From Leptospira biflexa (GTDB lineage Bacteria > Spirochaetota > UBA4802 > UB4802): DNA of 64,000 nt. Position numbers and translations under genes: made by a program. The stretch covers positions 1 to 64,000 of the forward strand of contig DYLU01000004.1 of the NCBI GenBank assembly GCA_020721905.1, given 5' to 3'. Positions 30,087 through 39,420 of this stretch are shown here, in pieces; position 1 is the first letter of the stretch; each line of letters opens with the position of its first letter. The notes beneath the pieces were generated by a model. That model did not search any database. It saw only the letters and a program-made list of their open reading frames with translations, and was not told the DNA's origin.

Positions 30087-30610
30087 TGAATAGAATACTT
30101 TCAACTATAATCATTTCAGCTTTGTTTCAGTCATTGCTATTTGCAGATTTGACAGTATATTTAAAGTCAAATACGTCGCAAAAAAATAATCTTACTGTAT
30201 CCGATATTGCTCAGATTGATGGCGATGAAGCTTTATTAGTGACAAAAGTAAATATACCTGAAGCTGCTCTGGAAGACGGGTACATTACCAAAAACGAAGT
30301 TTATCAATTGCTGAAAGGTAGTGTTGCAGGACTTCTGGTTGTTCACGGCAGTGCAGTAAAACTGATTGTGCCGGAAAATATATCCATTGCTGATAGCTCA
30401 TTGCAGGAACTATCGCCCATACAGAAAGAATTAATAATAGCTAAAGGTGATATTGTAACCGTTAAGTTAATTAAAAAATCTATTGTGATTGAGTTGATTG
30501 GTAAAGCACTCAATAGCGGTAAAACTGGTGATGAAATCAAGATTTCACTGCAAAGCGGCAAAATAGTAACGGGTAAAATAGTCAATAATGGTGTAGAGTG
30601 TTATCTATGA
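30086..30610 (+). CDS. flgA: Flagellar P-ring assembly chaperone FlgA
   Basis: A signal-peptide protein (cleavage near LLFA-D) of 174 residues. The C-terminal SAF-type beta-clip is seen in IAKGDIVTVKLIKKSIVIE and the closing GDEIKISLQSGKIVTGKIV. FlgA is the periplasmic chaperone for FlgI, which fits the presence of flgI two genes downstream. It overlaps flgG by one base (TAATG). The sequence is shorter and more diverged than the E. coli protein, but the order of domains and the position in the operon support the call. Confidence 0.87.
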   Translation: MNRILSTIIISALFQSLLFADLTVYLKSNTSQKNNLTVSDIAQIDGDEALLVTKVNIPEAALEDGYITKNEVYQLLKGSVAGLLVVHGSAVKLIVPENISIADSSLQELSPIQKELIIAKGDIVTVKLIKKSIVIELIGKALNSGKTGDEIKISLQSGKIVTGKIVNNGVECYL

Positions 30611-31233
30611 AAAAATTTTTACTTGCAATAATTTTCACTATGATACCTGCCGTTTATGCAGATACTATCTGGAAAGATAAAAATATCTATACAGCTCAGG
30701 ATACAATCAAAGTTGGTGATATTTTTACCGTCGCTATTACCGATATTTCGCAGATGCGTTTTACTCTGACACTTGCCAATAATGATTCGTTCACTGTAAC
30801 ATCAACTCCTGATGGCAATATTACGCCGTTTCTTCCTCAGGTTAATGCAAATAAAAAGGCTACAAAAAATAACAGCACTAATCTTCAGCATCGCGGGAAT
30901 ATTACTTTGCATATTGCGGCAACTGTGCAGCAGCGTCTTGAAAACGGGAATTTCAGAATTTCTGGTACCAAAACATTCTCATTCAGTGGCGTAACAACAG
31001 TATTTAATGTTACCGGCATTGTTAATCCAGCTGGAATAAAAGGTGGTACTATTAATTCCAGCGATATTGCTAATTTAGTATTGCAGATACAGGGCGTAAA
31101 GGAAGGTGTGCAAATTATCCGTCAACCATTGAAAGAAGGTGAAACTGCTTCGCCAGCGTTGACCGAACAGGAAAAGCAGCAGATCATTATTCAATATTTG
31201 CAAAGAATTTTGGGTGAGTTGACACAGCAATGA
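30607..31233 (+). CDS. flgH: Flagellar L-ring protein FlgH
   Basis: Outer-membrane ring of the flagellar basal body. The signal peptide (MKKFLLAIIFTMIPAVYA) lacks an obvious lipobox Cys, unlike classical FlgH. The family part is visible in DTIKVGDIFTVAITDIS and GNFRISGTKTFSFSGVTTVFNVTGIVNP. I start at the ATG at 30607, which overlaps the flgA stop by four bases (ATGA); a GTG at 30598 is the other option. L-ring genes are absent from Borrelia and Treponema but exist in Leptospira. Confidence 0.88.
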   Translation: MKKFLLAIIFTMIPAVYADTIWKDKNIYTAQDTIKVGDIFTVAITDISQMRFTLTLANNDSFTVTSTPDGNITPFLPQVNANKKATKNNSTNLQHRGNITLHIAATVQQRLENGNFRISGTKTFSFSGVTTVFNVTGIVNPAGIKGGTINSSDIANLVLQIQGVKEGVQIIRQPLKEGETASPALTEQEKQQIIIQYLQRILGELTQQ

Positions 31234-32222
31234 TGAATAAAGTATATAAAATAATTTTCTCCATAATTACAGTAATATTTTTCATTTCACAAACTTTTGC
31301 AGAAGTCCCGGTAAAAATCAAAGACCTTGTTGCCATTGATGGATTAAAAGAAAATCAGGTATATGGTTATGGTCTTGTTATTGGTTTACAGGGTACCGGT
31401 GATAGCAAAGTTAAATTAACGCAGAGTTCATTGTCAAATGTACTCAAAAACTTAGGGCTTAATGACGAAAATATTAATTCTAAAAATATTGCAGCTGTCC
31501 TTGTAACTGCAACTCTTCCACCGTATGTCAGGCTTGGTGACAGGATTGATGTTACTGTTTCCTCCATTGGCGATGCAAAATCACTGGAAAATGGTGTTTT
31601 ATTACAATCAGCATTAAAAGGTGCTGATGATAAAACCTATGTTGTTGCACAGGGTGTTATTTCAATTGCTGGTGATAAGCGTAAAGGGGCAACTATTGGC
31701 AGGATAGTGTCGGGTGGCATAGTTGAAAAAGAAATTCTGCCTGATATAGTTAAAGACGGTAACATTAAGTTTTCGCTTCTTAATTTTGATTTTTCGGTTG
31801 CAAAAGAAATAAAAACTGCTATTGAAAAAAAATATCCCGATTCAAAGCCAGTAATAGATAAAGGTTTTATTCAATGCACTCTTCCGCAAAATGTTACTGT
31901 CACAGATTTTATAGCCGATATAGAAAACATTGAGATAGTACCTGTATATAGTGCACGAGTGGTAATTAATGAACGAAATGGTACCATTGTGATGGGCGGC
32001 GATATCCGTGTTTCTCAGGCGGTAATAAGCAAGCAAGGGGTAACAATAACTATTGAAGAAACACATAAAAAAGGGAGTATGTATTTATTGAAAGATGCTG
32101 CAACTGTCAAAGATTTAGTTGATTCATTGAATTACATTGGTATGAGTACACAGGATATTATCGTAATTTTAAAGGCAATGAAACAGGCAGGATGTCTGCA
32201 TGCAGAGTTGATAGTTCAGTGA
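31230..32222 (+). CDS. flgI: Flagellar P-ring protein FlgI
   Basis: Periplasmic ring around the rod. The family signature is strong: VKIKDLVAIDGLKENQVYG, GYGLVIGLQGTGDSKVK and near the C-terminus ATVKDLVDSLNYIGMSTQDI. The signal peptide ends near TFA-E. At 330 residues the length is typical. It overlaps flgH by four bases, so translation is coupled. Its presence with flgA and flgH indicates a ring-bearing motor even though the cell is probably a spirochaete with periplasmic flagella. Confidence 0.95.
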   Translation: MMNKVYKIIFSIITVIFFISQTFAEVPVKIKDLVAIDGLKENQVYGYGLVIGLQGTGDSKVKLTQSSLSNVLKNLGLNDENINSKNIAAVLVTATLPPYVRLGDRIDVTVSSIGDAKSLENGVLLQSALKGADDKTYVVAQGVISIAGDKRKGATIGRIVSGGIVEKEILPDIVKDGNIKFSLLNFDFSVAKEIKTAIEKKYPDSKPVIDKGFIQCTLPQNVTVTDFIADIENIEIVPVYSARVVINERNGTIVMGGDIRVSQAVISKQGVTITIEETHKKGSMYLLKDAATVKDLVDSLNYIGMSTQDIIVILKAMKQAGCLHAELIVQ

Positions 32223-32229
32223 GGCTGGC

Positions 32230-32607
32230 ATGGATTCAACAATAAAAAATATAATCGAAAGTCAGAAAACCGTACAGTCTATTAATAAGCAAAAAGATAT
32301 TGAGCACAAATTACATAATAACTCTACTGGATTCAAATCCATGCTTGATGAGGCAATGGCTAAAAACAACGATAAGCCTGTTGATAAAAAGCTTATGGAT
32401 GTGTGCATTGAAATGGAATCATTATTTGTATATCAGATGCTTAAAGAAATGCGAAAAACAGTTCATAAAGAAAATGATTTATTGCATGGCGGGATGGCGC
32501 AGGAAATATTTGAGGATATGCTTTACAATGAATATGCCCTCCAGATGTCAAAAACAGCACATTTTGGACTGGCCAAAACATTATATGAACAGTTAAGCCA
32601 GAAGTAA
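32230..32607 (+). CDS. flgJ: FlgJ-type rod-binding protein without muramidase domain
   Basis: A 125-residue protein with the rod-binding domain of FlgJ: KKLMDVCIEMESLFVYQMLK and later AQEIFEDMLYNEYALQMSK. The enteric protein adds a C-terminal glucosaminidase domain that digests peptidoglycan; it is missing here, as in many other bacteria. It would cap the growing rod. It is 7 bases after flgI, last in the operon. The sequence upstream of the domain is low complexity. Confidence 0.88.
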   Translation: MDSTIKNIIESQKTVQSINKQKDIEHKLHNNSTGFKSMLDEAMAKNNDKPVDKKLMDVCIEMESLFVYQMLKEMRKTVHKENDLLHGGMAQEIFEDMLYNEYALQMSKTAHFGLAKTLYEQLSQK

Positions 32608-32769
32608 TAGTATTTTTCACGTTACTTTCTTTTACAAGAAAAATTGACTTAAAACCAGTATAAGCAAAAAATATTGTCTAAAAAAATAAACCAGTAACTT
32701 CCACTATAACTAATTGACAAAATATAATTATTAATTACATTCGTTTAAACTTTTAAACAAGGGTTATCT

Positions 32770-34074
32770 ATGCATTTATTTGAGCTTTTTATTGGCTGGC
32801 GTTATCTCAAAGCAAAAAAATCTCAGGGATTTATTTCATTCAATACATTCCTTTCTATATTTATCGTTTCTATTGGTGTTTTTGTCCTTATTGTTGTGAT
32901 GTCCGTCATGACAGGTTTCCAGAGTCAAATACGGGATAAAATTTTAGATGTTGATGCTCATATCACCATAAGCCGATACTATGCTGATACTGATAGTGAA
33001 GGAATAGACAATTACAGGGAACTATCGGATAAAATTAAAAATGTTAAACAAATTAAAACAATAATGCCATTTGTTCAGGGGCAGGGTCTTGTTCGTGTAA
33101 AATCGTATATATTCCCTGTTGCAATTCGTGGATACGGCAATCCTGGTGAAGTTCCCAAAGATATTACAAAGTTTATAACTGCTGGCGAAAGGGAGTTCAA
33201 AAGTACTACTTCAATAGCAATTGGCGAAGAGATGGCTTTCAATTACAATCTCAGGCTTGGTGACTACATTGAAATTATTGTACCAAAAGGGCGTTTGACT
33301 GCACGGGAAGGGATCACTCCCGGTATTGGCCGCTACCGAATAGCTGCATTTTTTAAAACTGGTTATTATGAATTTGATACTAAACTTATAATTATGACAA
33401 TACCACAAACACAACGGCTATTTGGCATTGGTAATATTGTGAGCGGGCTTGCAATAAAACTTTTTGATGTGTACGATATGGACAGGATAGCTTCTAAATT
33501 GCAGGATATCATTGGCTATGATTTTCAGGTTATTACAGCTGAACAACAGAATCAAAACCTTTTTTATGCTCTCCGTCTGGAAAAACTAATCATGACAATA
33601 ATTTTATTTTTAGTAATCATTTCTGCTTCATTTACCATTATGGGTACTCTTGTCATGGTTGTTATGGAAAAACGCAAAGCTATTGGAATTTTAAAAACAA
33701 TGGGGGCACAGCCTTATTCAATCATGATAATCTTTATTCTTGAGGGTTTTTTTATTGGGCTTATTGGTGCCATTATTGGAGTTATTACCGGCCTTGCAAC
33801 AGCAATAAATTTAGAGGCTATTATCCACTGGGTTGAAAGCGTTATTAATAGCATAATGTCCTGGATATATATAACATTTGATTTGGGTGTATTTTATCCA
33901 GTGACACTGGTGCCCAAAAATGTTTATTATATTGATTCACTGCCAACTCAGATTCAGCCTGAATTTGTCATGCTTGTTGCCATACTGGCAATTTTTATTG
34001 CCACAGTTGCTGCCATTTTGCCTTCATGGCATGCATCAAGACTGCATCCGGTTGAATCAATACGGTATGAATAA
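32770..34074 (+). CDS. LolC/LolE-type ABC permease
   Basis: Inner-membrane permease that extracts lipoproteins for transfer to the outer membrane. The N-terminus LFIGWRYLKAKKSQGFISF is the Lol signature, followed by TM1, a large periplasmic domain (about 70-260) and three C-terminal spans with GTLVMVVMEKRKAIGILKTMG, the FtsX/MacB coupling region. Length 434 fits. A single permease gene is present here, which suggests a homodimeric LolF-like arrangement unless a second copy exists elsewhere. It is followed after 16 bases by the ATPase. Confidence 0.92.
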   Translation: MHLFELFIGWRYLKAKKSQGFISFNTFLSIFIVSIGVFVLIVVMSVMTGFQSQIRDKILDVDAHITISRYYADTDSEGIDNYRELSDKIKNVKQIKTIMPFVQGQGLVRVKSYIFPVAIRGYGNPGEVPKDITKFITAGEREFKSTTSIAIGEEMAFNYNLRLGDYIEIIVPKGRLTAREGITPGIGRYRIAAFFKTGYYEFDTKLIIMTIPQTQRLFGIGNIVSGLAIKLFDVYDMDRIASKLQDIIGYDFQVITAEQQNQNLFYALRLEKLIMTIILFLVIISASFTIMGTLVMVVMEKRKAIGILKTMGAQPYSIMIIFILEGFFIGLIGAIIGVITGLATAINLEAIIHWVESVINSIMSWIYITFDLGVFYPVTLVPKNVYYIDSLPTQIQPEFVMLVAILAIFIATVAAILPSWHASRLHPVESIRYE

Positions 34075-34090
34075 AGATAGGGATTATAGT

Positions 34091-34798
34091 ATGATTCAGA
34101 GCATTAATTCAGATAACACTATAATAAAAACTGAAAACCTGTTTAAACAATATGGATACGGCACAAATTCCATAACAGTACTAAAAAACATCAGCATTAG
34201 TATTAATAAAGGGGAGATAGTTTCTGTTATGGGACCTTCAGGTGCAGGCAAATCCACATTGTTGCATATTATTGGTTGCCTTGACACATTCCAGGGTGGC
34301 AGTGTTCAGATATTGCATCAGGATATTTCCCCATTTTCATATGATGAATTATCGGGTTTCAGAAATAAACATATTGGTTTTATATTTCAGATGCATAATC
34401 TTATGCCTGAGTTTACAGCATTAGAAAATGCCATGATGCCTCTTTTAATTAAACGCCAATCGTATACAAAAGCTAAACAGAAAGCATTTAAGCTCCTGGA
34501 GCATTTTGGTGTAGCCGATAGGGCCAACCACAGACCATCCGAATTATCTGGTGGTGAATGCCAGCGTATTGCTGTAGCACGAGCGCTTATAACAGAACCT
34601 GATATTATATTAGCTGATGAACCAACCGGAAATCTTGACAGGAAAAATTCTGATATATTAATTGAACTTCTTTTAAAGAATTGTGTTGAGGAGGGTTCCA
34701 CAGTTGTTATTGTTACTCATGACCAGTATATTGCTTCCAAGACTCAAAGGGTAATTACTCTGATTGATGGCACGATACAAACTGATGTGAATAATTAA
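34091..34798 (+). CDS. lolD: LolD-type lipoprotein-export ATPase
   Basis: ABC ATPase of the lipoprotein exporter. Walker A is GPSGAGKST, the signature is LSGGECQRIAVARAL, Walker B is IILADEPTGNLD and the H-loop is VIVTHD. I start at the ATG at 34091 because AGGGA sits 7 bases upstream; a longer frame reaches 33920 but overlaps the permease and is not conserved-looking. It has 235 residues, typical for LolD. The order permease-ATPase and tight spacing support one operon and one transporter. Confidence 0.93.
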   Translation: MIQSINSDNTIIKTENLFKQYGYGTNSITVLKNISISINKGEIVSVMGPSGAGKSTLLHIIGCLDTFQGGSVQILHQDISPFSYDELSGFRNKHIGFIFQMHNLMPEFTALENAMMPLLIKRQSYTKAKQKAFKLLEHFGVADRANHRPSELSGGECQRIAVARALITEPDIILADEPTGNLDRKNSDILIELLLKNCVEEGSTVVIVTHDQYIASKTQRVITLIDGTIQTDVNN

Positions 34799-34813
34799 TA
34801 TAAGGATGTAAGT

Positions 34814-36415
34814 ATGAAAATTGAATTTGTAGGCGGATCACGAACAGTAACCGGTTCATCGTTTATTGTTAAAAATAACAATTTCACTGTAATGGTGGAT
34901 TGTGGAATGTTTCAGGGTACACGGGAACTGCGTGAACGAAATTATTTAAATCTTATTTATGCACCACAACAAATTGACTGTTTGCTTTTAACACACGCAC
35001 ATATTGACCATAGCGGTTTAATTCCAAAATTGGTTAAAGAAGGCTTTACAAAACCAATCTATGCAACCAAAGCCACGTGTGAATTAGCAACCATAATGCT
35101 TCCTGATAGTGCCCATATTCAGGAACAGGATGCTGAGATTATAAATAAAAAAAGAAAAAAAATTGGCCGTGAATTCATTCAGCCCATTTATACTTCAGAA
35201 GATGCAAAACAGAGTTTGCAGTATTTTCATCCAGTAAATTACCATGAAACTATATCAATTCATCCTCAGATTAAAGCACGATTTTATGATGCAGGACATA
35301 TACTGGGATCGTCGTTTATTGAAATGCACGTACAGGAAAACAACAAAGAACAGGTCATCATTTTTTCCGGTGACATTGGACAAAAAAATCAGGCAATAAT
35401 CAAAGATCCTGAATTACCGGAATATGCTGATATTCTACTTATTGAATCAACATACGGTGACAGATTGCATAAAAGCAAGGAAGACACATATAATGAACTA
35501 AAACATGTTATACTTGATTCGTACAATAAAAAAGGCAACATTATCATTCCTGCATTTGCCATTGAACGAACGCAGGAAATACTGTATACCATAGCTCAGC
35601 TGGTAAAAAAAGGTGAAATACCACCAATACCAGTATATTTAGACTCGCCACTTGCTACATCAGCAACTGAGATTTTTATTAATAATCAAGATTGCTTTGA
35701 TGAAGCTATGATTAAACTTCTTAAATCAGGTGATAATCCACTTGATTTTCCCAATCTTCATTTTGTACAAACCGTGGAAGAATCCAAATGGTTAAATACC
35801 AATGCTAAGGGTGCTATCATTATTGCTGCCAGTGGTATGTGTACAGCTGGCAGGGTGAAACATCATCTTTTAAATAATCTTTATAAACCTGAATCCTCTG
35901 TGGTATTTGTTGGCTATCAGGCTCAAGGTACATTGGGTAGACACATCATTGATGGTGCTAAACTTGTAAAAATATATGGTGAAAATGTTGCTGTCAGAGC
36001 AAAGATATACACCATTGGCGGATTTTCCGCACATGCTGATAAAGAAGGTTTACTTGAATGGATGAGTCATATTAAAAATCCTGATCTTAAAGTTTTTGTA
36101 ATCCATGGCGAGGAAACATCATCAACAGTTTTTGCGGATGAAATCCGCAAACGATTTGGATACACCGTTTATGTACCTCACTGGGGTGAAATAGTTGACC
36201 TGCATACTATGAAATCTGAATATGCACAATACAGTCCCATTGAAAAAACAGATAATATTGAATCCGAAATTGACAGGATTTCACATCTTCTTTCTACTAT
36301 AAAATTACGGTATCAGAAAGCTAAGGAAGAGGGCAGAAGAATTAATTGGTCACAGGTGGAAAATGATATTTCAGATGTAAGAGAACTCGTTACAATGATC
36401 AATGATGAGTTATAA
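34814..36415 (+). CDS. Metallo-beta-lactamase/beta-CASP RNA nuclease (YSH1-type)
   Basis: A 533-residue enzyme of the CPSF73/RNase J-related superfamily. The zinc motif is THAHIDHSG (residues 60-68), the MBL ligand Asp lies in FSGDIGQ, and the beta-CASP motifs include IPAFAIERTQEIL and the C-terminal IIIAASGMCTAGR and GGFSAHADKEGL. Most members cleave or trim RNA, using two zinc ions. It lacks an N-terminal KH region and is thus not the archaeal type. It starts 15 bases after lolD and may be in the same transcript. The terminal 60 residues are charged. Confidence 0.9.
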   Translation: MKIEFVGGSRTVTGSSFIVKNNNFTVMVDCGMFQGTRELRERNYLNLIYAPQQIDCLLLTHAHIDHSGLIPKLVKEGFTKPIYATKATCELATIMLPDSAHIQEQDAEIINKKRKKIGREFIQPIYTSEDAKQSLQYFHPVNYHETISIHPQIKARFYDAGHILGSSFIEMHVQENNKEQVIIFSGDIGQKNQAIIKDPELPEYADILLIESTYGDRLHKSKEDTYNELKHVILDSYNKKGNIIIPAFAIERTQEILYTIAQLVKKGEIPPIPVYLDSPLATSATEIFINNQDCFDEAMIKLLKSGDNPLDFPNLHFVQTVEESKWLNTNAKGAIIIAASGMCTAGRVKHHLLNNLYKPESSVVFVGYQAQGTLGRHIIDGAKLVKIYGENVAVRAKIYTIGGFSAHADKEGLLEWMSHIKNPDLKVFVIHGEETSSTVFADEIRKRFGYTVYVPHWGEIVDLHTMKSEYAQYSPIEKTDNIESEIDRISHLLSTIKLRYQKAKEEGRRINWSQVENDISDVRELVTMINDEL

Positions 36416-36423
36416 TTTTATAT

Positions 36424-36460
36424 GTGTACACTGCCTACAAACAACATCAGCAGTGTACAC
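36424..36460. repeat. 11-base-pair perfect inverted repeat
   Basis: GTGTACACTGC at 36424-36434 and its reverse complement at 36450-36460, spaced 15 bases. It lies between two convergent stops (36415 and 36470). No T-run follows on either strand, so it is not a typical terminator, but it would form a stable hairpin at both mRNA 3' ends. Confidence 0.7.
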
Positions 36461-36469
36461 TCAATGACA

Positions 36470-37717
36470 TTATTCATATACCTTTTCTTCAACCTGATCA
36501 GCTCCCGGGGCATCCTGCTCAACATCACGAATATTTTCTTTTGAAATCACTTTGAAGTATTCCTTATACCACTCATTCTGGATTATTAAATCCATTATCT
36601 CATTAGTACCAACCCATATCATTGAAAGCCTTATATCGCGCACAATTCTTTCAATTGGATATACATTGGTATACCCAATGCCACCCATAACCTGCATACA
36701 ATTATTGGCAATGGTCCAGGCTGATTCCGTTACAAACTTTTTGGACTGGGATACCATGCGTCGTACCCTTCCTGGATGTACTTTACCTGAATCTATTGCC
36801 AGGGCTGTACTATATACCAGTGAGCGTATTGCATCAAGTAACATCACACTATCGGCCACTTTAAATCCTACTGCTTCAAAATTAGCTATAGGCTGGCCAA
36901 ATGCTTTACGCATTGATGTGTAGCGTGTTGCTATTTCTATTGCCGGGCGTACACTGCCAATTGTCATTGCTGCCGTACCTAATCGCTCAGGAATCATATT
37001 TCGTACAAATACTTCAAAACCACCATTTATCCCATTGAGTGCATATCGTTCAGGCACTCTTACTTCATTTAAAATTAAACGTCCAGCTCCTCCGCCACGT
37101 ACTCCCATCAATCCATATATATATTTTGTCTCAACACCTTTTATTCTTGGCACCATAAAACATGTAAGCCGTTCATGAGGATTACCTTCATGATTTGTTA
37201 CTGCATATACCATGAACCAGTCAGCTCCTTCAGCACCAACAATGAATCGCTTTTGACCTGTAATAATCCAATCACTGCCATCTTTTTTAGCGATAGTTGT
37301 TGCGCCAAAAAAATCAGACCCTCCACGCGGTTCAGTCAAACATTCCGCTGCATACACATCACCTTTAAGTAAAGGTACAACCACTTCCTGTTTCAATTCC
37401 TCATTTCCAAACTCTACAATCGCATCACAAACAATGTCAGCACCAACACCCCACAAGCAGGCCAGTGAGTAGCTTGCAACACCAATTTCTTCAGCCACTA
37501 TACAATCATCCACCCATTGAAGCCCCCGACCACCATACTTCTTTGGCAACCGTATTCCCAACAGATTCCTTTTACCTGCTTCTTTCAAAAATTCTTTAGG
37601 GAAATGTATTTTTTCTGAGTCCATATCAAGTATCATTTCCCGTGGAACCCACTTAACAAAATCACGTGCTTCATTTCGTAATTTTAGTTGTTCATCAGTC
37701 ATAATAAAATCAAACAT
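36470..37717 (-). CDS. Acyl-CoA dehydrogenase
   Basis: FAD enzyme that oxidises an acyl-CoA to the 2,3-enoyl-CoA and passes electrons to ETF. The FAD segment CLTEPRGGSDFFGATT and the C-terminal MGGIGYTNVYPIERIVRDIR are clear in 415 residues. At the position of the catalytic Glu in medium-chain enzymes (YEGT) it has WVGT, but it has Glu in the MIPERLGTA segment, which is where isovaleryl- and long-chain dehydrogenases place theirs. I therefore expect an active enzyme for branched or long acyl-CoA. The partner ligase lies just upstream on the same strand. The ribosome site is AGGAGGAATATC. Confidence 0.93.
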   Translation of the reverse strand: MFDFIMTDEQLKLRNEARDFVKWVPREMILDMDSEKIHFPKEFLKEAGKRNLLGIRLPKKYGGRGLQWVDDCIVAEEIGVASYSLACLWGVGADIVCDAIVEFGNEELKQEVVVPLLKGDVYAAECLTEPRGGSDFFGATTIAKKDGSDWIITGQKRFIVGAEGADWFMVYAVTNHEGNPHERLTCFMVPRIKGVETKYIYGLMGVRGGGAGRLILNEVRVPERYALNGINGGFEVFVRNMIPERLGTAAMTIGSVRPAIEIATRYTSMRKAFGQPIANFEAVGFKVADSVMLLDAIRSLVYSTALAIDSGKVHPGRVRRMVSQSKKFVTESAWTIANNCMQVMGGIGYTNVYPIERIVRDIRLSMIWVGTNEIMDLIIQNEWYKEYFKVISKENIRDVEQDAPGADQVEEKVYE

Positions 37718-37764
37718 GATATTCCTCCTTTAGTGTAATACAATTTTCTTCTTAATTATATTGA

Positions 37765-39279
37765 TTATTTTACATCTTTATATTGTTCTCTTAATTTATA
37801 TTTCATCACTTTACCACTTGGAGTGTATGGTAAATTTTCAACAAAGAAAAATTGTTTTGGTATTTTGTATTTAGCTAATTTGTCACTAAGAAAATCTATA
37901 ATTGATTCTTTTGTCACATTACTATCCTGATTTTTTATAATAAACGCTGCAACAGTTTCACCCCATTCAGGATGTGGCAATCCAATTACAGCAACTGCGG
38001 TAATACCCGGCATTGTAATAATAACATCCTCTACTTCTTTTGAATAAACATTTTCCCCACCTGTAACTATCATATCCTTTATTCTATCAACAATAAATAA
38101 ATAACCATCATCATCTATTCTTGCAACATCACCTGTTTTATACCAATCGCCTTCAATTGCTTCTTTGGTTGCATCAAGGTTTTTATAGTACCCTTTCATC
38201 ATGCTATCGGATCGCAACCATATCTCACCAGTTTCACCAGGTTTTGCGTCTTGTCCATCATTCTTAATTATCCTGATGTCACAGCCAGGTAATCCAAATT
38301 TGCCTATTGAACCAGCTTTTTTAATCTGCTCCTTTGGCAACAAAACAGTACCGGTGGGTCCAGATTCGGTCATACCATACACTTGATAAAAATTACTTGT
38401 TTTATACTTTTCCATAAGCATTTTAGCAACATCGGCACTGATAGGACCACCACCATATATCCATGCTCTCATTGATTTCAAATCGAAAGAGTCAAAATTT
38501 GGTATTAATTGAACTGGCATTGTATAAGAAACAGGTGCTCCAAAATATATTGTACATTTTTCATTCTGAATTGCCTGTACAAAATGGACAGGATGATATT
38601 CCCTCAGCAATACTGTTGTACCTCCTACATATTGAATACCTGCGAACCAATTATTTAAAGGAGATGAATGCCATATTGGCATAGCCATCAATAATATGTC
38701 ATCAGCATCCATCTTTGTTGCAATAACGGCAGTTATTCCAGCCATTACAACATTACGATGAGTATGAAGACATCCTTTAGGCTTTCCGGTGGTGCCAGAG
38801 GTATAAAGAATTTCCGCATAATCATCATCATTGACTATTACTTTTTTTGGTACTTTGTGTGAATTAATATTTTCACCAAAATATGCATATACACCAGCTT
38901 TTGAATCCAAACTTATTTTTTTAACGTTAGTTGTAATTTTATCTGCAACACCAGATAACGAGCCATCAAATAAAAATATTTTCGATTCACTGTGATCTAA
39001 TATATAATCAGTCTCTAGAGCCATGAGTTTATGATTAATTGGAACAGCTGTAGCACCTGCAAACCAACTACCAAATAAAGCTATTACAAAATCAGGCGTA
39101 TTCTGACTCATTATTGCAATTTTATCGCCTTTAACAATACCTTGAGATTGAAAAAATGCTGCAGCACTTAATGACATATCAAGGACATCCTGAAATGTGT
39201 AATTTTTACCATTATACCGTAAACAATATTTCCCTGGGTGTTTTCTGGCATTACTCTCTAATAAGTTTGTTAATTTCAT
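37765..39279 (-). CDS. AMP-forming acyl-CoA synthetase/ligase
   Basis: Activates a carboxylic acid to its CoA thioester through an acyl-AMP. The P-loop is ILYTSGTTGKPKGC, the A5 motif VYGMTESGPTGTV, the A7 segment is DWYKTGDVARIDDDGY and the C-terminal Lys is in PYTPSGKVMK. Start chosen at the ATG at 39279 (MKLTNLLE) since GGAGG lies six bases upstream; the frame upstream contains a non-homologous extension. It has 504 residues. Its promoter region holds a -35 TTGACA at 39333-39338 and a repeated operator. It forms a unit with the dehydrogenase that follows 47 bases downstream. Confidence 0.92.
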   Translation of the reverse strand: MKLTNLLESNARKHPGKYCLRYNGKNYTFQDVLDMSLSAAAFFQSQGIVKGDKIAIMSQNTPDFVIALFGSWFAGATAVPINHKLMALETDYILDHSESKIFLFDGSLSGVADKITTNVKKISLDSKAGVYAYFGENINSHKVPKKVIVNDDDYAEILYTSGTTGKPKGCLHTHRNVVMAGITAVIATKMDADDILLMAMPIWHSSPLNNWFAGIQYVGGTTVLLREYHPVHFVQAIQNEKCTIYFGAPVSYTMPVQLIPNFDSFDLKSMRAWIYGGGPISADVAKMLMEKYKTSNFYQVYGMTESGPTGTVLLPKEQIKKAGSIGKFGLPGCDIRIIKNDGQDAKPGETGEIWLRSDSMMKGYYKNLDATKEAIEGDWYKTGDVARIDDDGYLFIVDRIKDMIVTGGENVYSKEVEDVIITMPGITAVAVIGLPHPEWGETVAAFIIKNQDSNVTKESIIDFLSDKLAKYKIPKQFFFVENLPYTPSGKVMKYKLREQYKDVK

Positions 39280-39290
39280 AATAAACCTCC

Positions 39291-39333
39291 AAATATAACA
39301 ATTTGTTATATTTCTGTTATATTTGTTATATTT
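39291..39333. promoter_or_regulatory. Operator made of four TGTTATATTT half-sites
   Basis: AAATATAACA (39291-39300), then three direct copies of TGTTATATTT at 39304-39313, 39315-39324 and 39324-39333. The first two form a palindrome with a 3-base centre. The array lies directly upstream of the ligase ribosome site and just inside a -35 TTGACA on the minus strand (39338-39333). A protein bound here would block the ligase operon and may also act on the divergent XRE gene 88 bases away, whose product is the likely binder. Confidence 0.65.
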
Positions 39334-39420
39334 GTCAACCACTTTATTAAATTTTTTACTTGATTATTATTAAAATATTAATTTCATTAAACGTAAATTA
39401 ACCAAAATTTAAGAAATTCC

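Noticed and set aside
33920-34090. Long N-terminal extension of LolD
   Set aside because: It lies within the permease gene and its residues are unlike any ABC protein; the ATG at 34091 has the ribosome site.
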